Assembly (NCBI GenBank): GCA_028688015.1
Contig: JAQTZB010000008.1
Location: forward strand, 62,001 to 126,000
Direction of reading: 5' to 3'
DNA length: 64,000 bases
Origin: Elusimicrobiales bacterium
GTDB taxonomy: Bacteria > Elusimicrobiota > Elusimicrobia > Elusimicrobiales > UBA9959
Below are positions 59,586 through 64,000 of the stretch, piece by piece. The position numbers were made by a program, and so were the translations under genes. Below the pieces are notes generated by a model, which saw only the letters and a list, made by a program, of their open reading frames with translations, searched no databases and was not told the origin of the DNA. The stretch's first letter is position 1, and each line of letters starts with the position of its first letter.

Positions 59586-62500
59586 CTATTCTTCCTTATT
59601 TAAGAGCCCGGAGAGGGTCTCCGCCAGGGCCTCGTAATTATAGGGCTTGGGCAGCACGGCGTCGAAGCCGAAGTCCTTATAGGCGGCCATTACCGGCTCT
59701 TCACTATAGCCGCTGGAAACCAGCAGCACCGCACCGGGATACCGGGCGCGCAGCAGCTCGCCGGCCTCCTTGCCGCCCATGCCGCCGGGAACAGTGAGGT
59801 CCAGGATCACCGCGTCGAATGGGCGCCCGGCGGCGCTTTCTTCTTCGTAGCGTTTAAGCGCCAGACCGCCCTCCGGTACCACCTCGCAGTCATAGCCCAG
59901 CTCGGCCAGCATGCGTTTCGCCACCCGGACCACTATCTCCTCGTCTTCAAGCAGCAGTATGCGGCCGGAACCTTTTTCTATTTTGCGGCTCCCGGCTTCC
60001 CCCTCTTTAAGGCAGCGGCCGCTGGCAGGGAGGAAGATCTCGAACCTGGTGCCCCGGCCGGGCTCGGAGAGCACGCTGATGTGGCCGCCGTGATTCCTTA
60101 TTACTATCCAGGCCATGGCCAGGCCCAGGCCGTGCCCCTTCGGCTTGGTAGTGAAGTAGGGGTCAAAGACCTGCCGCAGGTATTTTTCCGGTATCCCTAT
60201 CCCGGTATCCTCCACCGTAATTTTAAGATAAGCGCCTGGTTCCAGAGGCCCCCCGTCGCCGGCCTGGAGTTCCAGGTTCTCGGCCCGCAGGGTCAGGGTG
60301 CCGCCCGAGGGCATGGCCTGCAGGGCGTTGATGAGGAGGTTATTTACCACCTGCTTCACCTGGTTCTCGTCGGCGTTCACGCTCCAGAGTCCCCCGGGCA
60401 CCTGCAGGTCCTGGTCCACCCGGCTGCCGCTGACGGTCAGTGCGTAGATCTCCCTGAGCGGGCGCTCCAGACAGATTTCCTTTTTGACCGGCTGCCCGCC
60501 CCGGGAGAAGCTGAGCAACTGGGCGGACAGGGACTGCGCGCTCCTGGCCGCGGAAATAGCTTCCTCCAGTATTTCCGCCCCCGGCGGGTTCTTGGCGGCC
60601 AGCAGCGAGAGGTTAGCCGTCACGCCCATGAGCATGTTGTTGAAGTCGTGGGCGATGCCGCCGGCCAGCACGCCCAGGGACTCTATCTTCTGCGTCTTGA
60701 GCAGCTCCTCCTCCATACGCTTGCGCGCGCTAATGTCGCGCACGAAGACAAGGTGGGAGTCCTCTCCTAAATACTTGACCGGCACCGCGGTGCTTTCCAC
60801 GCTGACGCGGCTGCCGTCGAGGCGCAAGTAAGCCTGCTCCATCAGCGGCGCGGCCTTACCTGTTTCCCGCTGGGCGGCGATGCGGCTGTTTATGACCTCC
60901 CGGAATTCAGGCGCAATGCGCTCTATAAAGGGCTTACCCAGCAGTTCGCCGGGGCTGGCGGCGCCGAAAAGCCGGCAGGCGGCCTCGTTGAGGTAGGTGA
61001 ACCTCCCTCCGCTCTGGACGAAGATGGCGTCGGGGGCGCTTTCGGCCAGCAGGCGGAAGCGCTCCTGCTCTTCGCGCAGGGCGGCCATGATCCGGTTCCG
61101 GTCGCTGATGTCGTGGATGATGGAATGCAGGAAACCGCGTTTCCCTGCCGTGATGTAGCTGCTGAACACCTCCACGTCGCGCTCCGAACCGTCCGCCAGC
61201 CGGTGGCGGAACTCGAAATGCAGCCTGTCGTTCTGCCTGACCTTGAGCAGCCTGGCCGTCAGCTCAGCCTCCGGCAGGGTGTTGAGGTCTTGTATGCGCA
61301 TCTGCAGCAGTTGCTCGCGCGGCCAGCCGTAAAAGTCCGCCGCCGCGCGATTGACGTCCAGCAGCCGGCCGGTTTGCGGGTCCACCATCAGCTTGACGGC
61401 CGAGTGGTCCATGAAGCTGCGACGGAAGATCTCTTCGCTGTCCTTCAGGGCCTGCTCCGCAAGTTTTAAGTCGTCGATACTCTGGAACGAGCCGTGGACC
61501 TTGACTATCCTGCCGGCCTGGTCCCGCCAGGGCTGCCCTATGGTGCGCACCCAGCGCCGGGCGCCCTTGGCCGTTATTATTTCCATTTCCTCGTCGTAGG
61601 GCACGCCTTCGGCAGCGCAGGCGGAAAAGACCTTCGCAATTTTCCCGCGCCACTCGGGGGCGTAATAGTTGATTCCATCCTGCACTTTAGGGGAATACCC
61701 GGCCGGTTCCTCGTGTATGGCCGCCACCTCGTCGGACCAGGTGCACACGCCGCTGGCCAGGTCCACGCTCCAGCCGCCGAAGCGCGCCGCGCGCCCGGCC
61801 AGTCCCAGGAGGTCCGCCTGCTCGCGCACCTTTTCCTCCGCGGCCTTGCGCTCCGTAATATCCCTGAAAATGCAGGCAAAATTGCGCGGCCCGGACTTGA
61901 ATGCCAGGATATCGTAATGTCTGCCCAGCTCCGGGCTGAACCGCTCGAACCTGGCGGCTTCCCCCGTAAGCACTACTTTGCCGTAGATCTCCACCCACTT
62001 TTTGTAGCCTTCGGGCATGAATTCGGAGATCAGGCGGCCTGTAGTCTCCCGGACCCCCATCCCGGTCAGTATTGCGAAAGCAGGGTTCAGCGTCAGGAAC
62101 CGGTAATCAGCCGGCCTGCCTGCCGGGTCGAAGATCAGCTCATGCACGGCGAAACCGTCCAGCATTGATTCGAAGAGCACCTTGTAATCAGCCTGGAGCT
62201 GGCGGTACCCGGTAATGTCCCGGGCCAAAGTGGTTACCGACTCGACTGCGCCGGCCGGGTTTTTCTGCGGCGTCAGCCGCCAGTTGAAGACTCGCCGGCC
62301 CGACGGGAGGTCCAGCTCGTACTCCAGCTCGGAAGGCTGGCCGCCGGAGAACACTTTCCGCAACTCGCCCTCCAGGAGCCCGCACAACCGGGGCGGAAGC
62401 CCCTGCTCGGCCTGCGTTTTGCCGATGATCTTTTCCGCCGGCGTACCGGTCTCCGCCACATTCGGGGAAACGTAGGTGCAGCGGAGCTCCTTGTCGTAGG

Positions 62501-63722
62501 ACGCCATGATATCAGGCAGACTTTCCACCAGCCCGCGGTAGCGCGCCTCCTCCAGACCCAGGCGCTCACGCGCCTGCATCTCCGCCGTGACGTCGGTATA
62601 GACCGCCACCACTTCCCCCTCCGGCAGGCGGTAAACATAGTTATCCCGCCAGCCCGAGATGCGCTGGTCCTCGTATTTTTTAGCCGGGAACCGTTCTGGC
62701 GCGCCCGTCTTGCTGACGCGGCGCAGCACGTCCAGCAGGCCGAAGGCCTCCACGCCCGGGAAGACCTGCGTCAGCAGCCGGCCCACGATGTCTTCCCTGC
62801 GCACCTGCTCCGCTTTCTCCAGGGACCGGTTGACCTCCGAGATTATAAAATCGCCGCCCGCGGGGGCCGGGGTGTAGACTGCCACCGAACTGGGGATGTT
62901 CTCATAGAGTTCCCTGAAGCGGTGTTCCTGCCGCCGCAGGTCCTCCTCCAGGCGGCGGCGCTCGGTAATGTCCACCATGGTAGTTATAAAATACTCCAGC
63001 CGGCCGGCGGCGTCGCGTTTGGCCTTTGCGCTGACATCTCCCCAGATGATGCCCCCGTCCTTGCGCAGGTAGCGCTTTTCGAAGCGGGCGCTTTCTTTTC
63101 CGCCGCGGGCGAGCTCGGCCAGTATTTCTTCCGGGCCCGCGACATCTTCCGCCGGGGTGATCTCGCGCCAGTTCTTACTCGACAATTCTTCCCTGGTGTA
63201 CCCGAGCATGCTGCAAAAAGCTTCATTGGGCGTTACCGTGCCGTCGGGCAGGGTGATTGACTTGGCGACATTGGCGGCCTCGAAGACCTGGCGGAACCGC
63301 TCCTCGCTGGCGGCGACCCGGGCGTTAAGCTGGCTCTCTTTGAGGCACTTCAGCACCACGGCCGGCAGCCGCTCCAGGAAGAAGCCGTCTTTGACCACAT
63401 AGTCGCAGGCGCCGGCCTTCATGGCGGCCACGGCCACCGCCTCGTCGCCGCGCCCGGTGACCAGCAGGAAGGGCGGCACCTCCGTGCCCGAGCTTTTAAG
63501 GCCCGCCACGAACTCCAGCGCGTCGGCGTCCGGCAGCGAGTAGTCGAGCGCCATCATCGCCGGCGCGCCCTGCGCCAAGGCGGTCCGCGCCTCTTTGGCG
63601 CTGTAGGCTTTGCGCACCTCCAGGCCCAGCGGCTCCAGCCGCTGCGCCTCCAGTTCGCAGGTGCCGCGATCGTCCTCTACCAGGAGTATATAGCCGGCCA
63701 GCTTCTCTTGCTGTCGCGTCAT
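59586..63722 (-). CDS. Giant hybrid histidine kinase (REC-PAS7-kinase-REC)
   Basis: A 1378-residue soluble hybrid kinase. An N-terminal receiver (LLVEDDRG, MALDYSLPD) is followed by about seven PAS modules, beginning near residue 150 (FRQVFEAANVAKS) and including FRELYENIPSS, YRGLVESLPDI, YKVLFESMLDG, FGGWSVDLASG, FRRSFMDHSAV and FRLLAESAPDA. The core has LAGGIAHDFNNML (phosphoacceptor His), NALQAMPSGG, VEDTGIGIP and GHGLGLAM. The C-terminal receiver has LLLEDEE and LDLTVPGGMGG. It starts 11 bases after the next receiver gene and ends three bases before its paralogue, all co-directional. Confidence 0.93.
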   Translation of the reverse strand: MTRQQEKLAGYILLVEDDRGTCELEAQRLEPLGLEVRKAYSAKEARTALAQGAPAMMALDYSLPDADALEFVAGLKSSGTEVPPFLLVTGRGDEAVAVAAMKAGACDYVVKDGFFLERLPAVVLKCLKESQLNARVAASEERFRQVFEAANVAKSITLPDGTVTPNEAFCSMLGYTREELSSKNWREITPAEDVAGPEEILAELARGGKESARFEKRYLRKDGGIIWGDVSAKAKRDAAGRLEYFITTMVDITERRRLEEDLRRQEHRFRELYENIPSSVAVYTPAPAGGDFIISEVNRSLEKAEQVRREDIVGRLLTQVFPGVEAFGLLDVLRRVSKTGAPERFPAKKYEDQRISGWRDNYVYRLPEGEVVAVYTDVTAEMQARERLGLEEARYRGLVESLPDIMASYDKELRCTYVSPNVAETGTPAEKIIGKTQAEQGLPPRLCGLLEGELRKVFSGGQPSELEYELDLPSGRRVFNWRLTPQKNPAGAVESVTTLARDITGYRQLQADYKVLFESMLDGFAVHELIFDPAGRPADYRFLTLNPAFAILTGMGVRETTGRLISEFMPEGYKKWVEIYGKVVLTGEAARFERFSPELGRHYDILAFKSGPRNFACIFRDITERKAAEEKVREQADLLGLAGRAARFGGWSVDLASGVCTWSDEVAAIHEEPAGYSPKVQDGINYYAPEWRGKIAKVFSACAAEGVPYDEEMEIITAKGARRWVRTIGQPWRDQAGRIVKVHGSFQSIDDLKLAEQALKDSEEIFRRSFMDHSAVKLMVDPQTGRLLDVNRAAADFYGWPREQLLQMRIQDLNTLPEAELTARLLKVRQNDRLHFEFRHRLADGSERDVEVFSSYITAGKRGFLHSIIHDISDRNRIMAALREEQERFRLLAESAPDAIFVQSGGRFTYLNEAACRLFGAASPGELLGKPFIERIAPEFREVINSRIAAQRETGKAAPLMEQAYLRLDGSRVSVESTAVPVKYLGEDSHLVFVRDISARKRMEEELLKTQKIESLGVLAGGIAHDFNNMLMGVTANLSLLAAKNPPGAEILEEAISAARSAQSLSAQLLSFSRGGQPVKKEICLERPLREIYALTVSGSRVDQDLQVPGGLWSVNADENQVKQVVNNLLINALQAMPSGGTLTLRAENLELQAGDGGPLEPGAYLKITVEDTGIGIPEKYLRQVFDPYFTTKPKGHGLGLAMAWIVIRNHGGHISVLSEPGRGTRFEIFLPASGRCLKEGEAGSRKIEKGSGRILLLEDEEIVVRVAKRMLAELGYDCEVVPEGGLALKRYEEESAAGRPFDAVILDLTVPGGMGGKEAGELLRARYPGAVLLVSSGYSEEPVMAAYKDFGFDAVLPKPYNYEALAETLSGLLNKEE

Positions 63723-63733
63723 AAGCGGCCCCT

Positions 63734-64000
63734 TTACTTGAACTTATCCACCTTGATCACCATCAGGAACAGCCCCAGGCGCTTCACTACCTCGGCGAAT
63801 TTTTTGAACTCCACCGGCTTGGTCAGGTAGCTGCTGCAGCCGAGTTTATAGCAGTTCTCCACCTCGCGGGGGTCGTCGGTGGTGGTCAGCATGATCACCG
63901 GGATCGTCTTCAGCCGCTCGTCGGCCTTCATGCGGCGCAGTACCTCCACGCCGTCTAACCCGGGCATGCGGATGTCTAGCAGCAGCAGGTATTCTTCCCC
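63734..64000 (-). CDS. Response regulator receiver protein, Rcp1-like (5' end outside window)
   Basis: The C-terminal 88 residues of a receiver protein; the N-terminus lies beyond base 64000. The frame enters as LLLLDIRMPGLDGVEVL, with the acceptor Asp, then VIMLTTTDDPREVENCY and YLTKPVEF with the conserved Lys-Pro. The spacing and the ENCYKLGCSSYL segment resemble Rcp1-type regulators that partner PAS/phytochrome kinases. It ends soon after the receiver fold, so no output domain follows it. It is upstream of the giant kinases in the same direction. Confidence 0.9.
   Translation of the reverse strand, partial: GEEYLLLLDIRMPGLDGVEVLRRMKADERLKTIPVIMLTTTDDPREVENCYKLGCSSYLTKPVEFKKFAEVVKRLGLFLMVIKVDKFK

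Overview
GC-rich chromosomal DNA from a Gram-negative-type bacterium. An outer membrane is indicated by a FadL-family porin, a TolC-like channel and an OmpA-domain lipoprotein. The style (secreted clostripain-family proteins, TPR proteins, ribosomal-protein units rplM-rpsI, rpsU-dnaG-rpoD and rplU-rpmA-obgE, phospholipid-like isoprenoid synthases, giant PAS hybrid kinases) would fit Elusimicrobiota or a similar deep lineage, but that placement is an inference from gene content only. No tRNA, rRNA, CRISPR array, transposase or prophage was recognised.

Layout. 1-14978: partial rdgB, a TPR protein, a secreted C11 protease, a squalene/phytoene synthase-dcd-TPR unit, rplM-rpsI with a strong terminator, then a 480-base repeat-rich non-coding stretch with two 122-base nested palindromes and 29-base tandem repeats. 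This is followed by a plus-strand cluster: hypothetical protein, 5'-nucleotidase, an inactive-looking nucleotidase paralogue with a lipobox, an inactive-looking class B acid phosphatase relative, a sugar nucleotidyltransferase and a family 2 glycosyltransferase. 15033-22710: hinT, the macromolecular synthesis unit rpsU-dnaG-rpoD, a mechanosensitive-channel-like membrane protein, a small secreted protein, rplU-rpmA-obgE. 22719-34026 (minus strand): cysE-cysK-nudix-anmK-MFS-squalene synthase-OmpA lipoprotein as one tightly packed operon, then tldD-pmbA, a secreted protein and a second MFS transporter.

34076-43824: WD40 protein, palindromic repeat elements, a FadL porin, and a nine-gene minus-strand arsenic operon (arsR, arsP, arsE, arsF, arsG, arsM, HesB-like protein, arsC, acr3) led by a clear dyad operator. 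It covers inorganic arsenic (reduction, efflux, methylation) and, by family, organic arsenicals. Next come an RsuA-type pseudouridine synthase, an M42 peptidase and a 28-base inverted-repeat element. 43825-50789 (minus): a TetR-controlled tripartite efflux operon (tetR, tolC, hlyD, two ABC ATPases, two permeases, cupin) that looks like a split version of E. coli YbhG-YbhF-YbhS-YbhR. 50851-52746: a second C11 protease with a palindrome over its promoter and an RRM RNA-binding protein with a long leader. 52770-64000: a signalling block of tandem receivers and three hybrid histidine kinases, two of them giant PAS/GAF proteins, with no DNA-binding or cyclase output among them.

The most unusual signals are the pair of adjacent pseudo-phosphatases, the first of which has a lipoprotein signal sequence but no canonical start codon; the duplicated 122-base palindromic modules; and promoters placed so close to start codons (rplM, rplU, hinT, probably rluB) that their mRNAs should be leaderless. 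All functional statements rest on motif reading without database searches.
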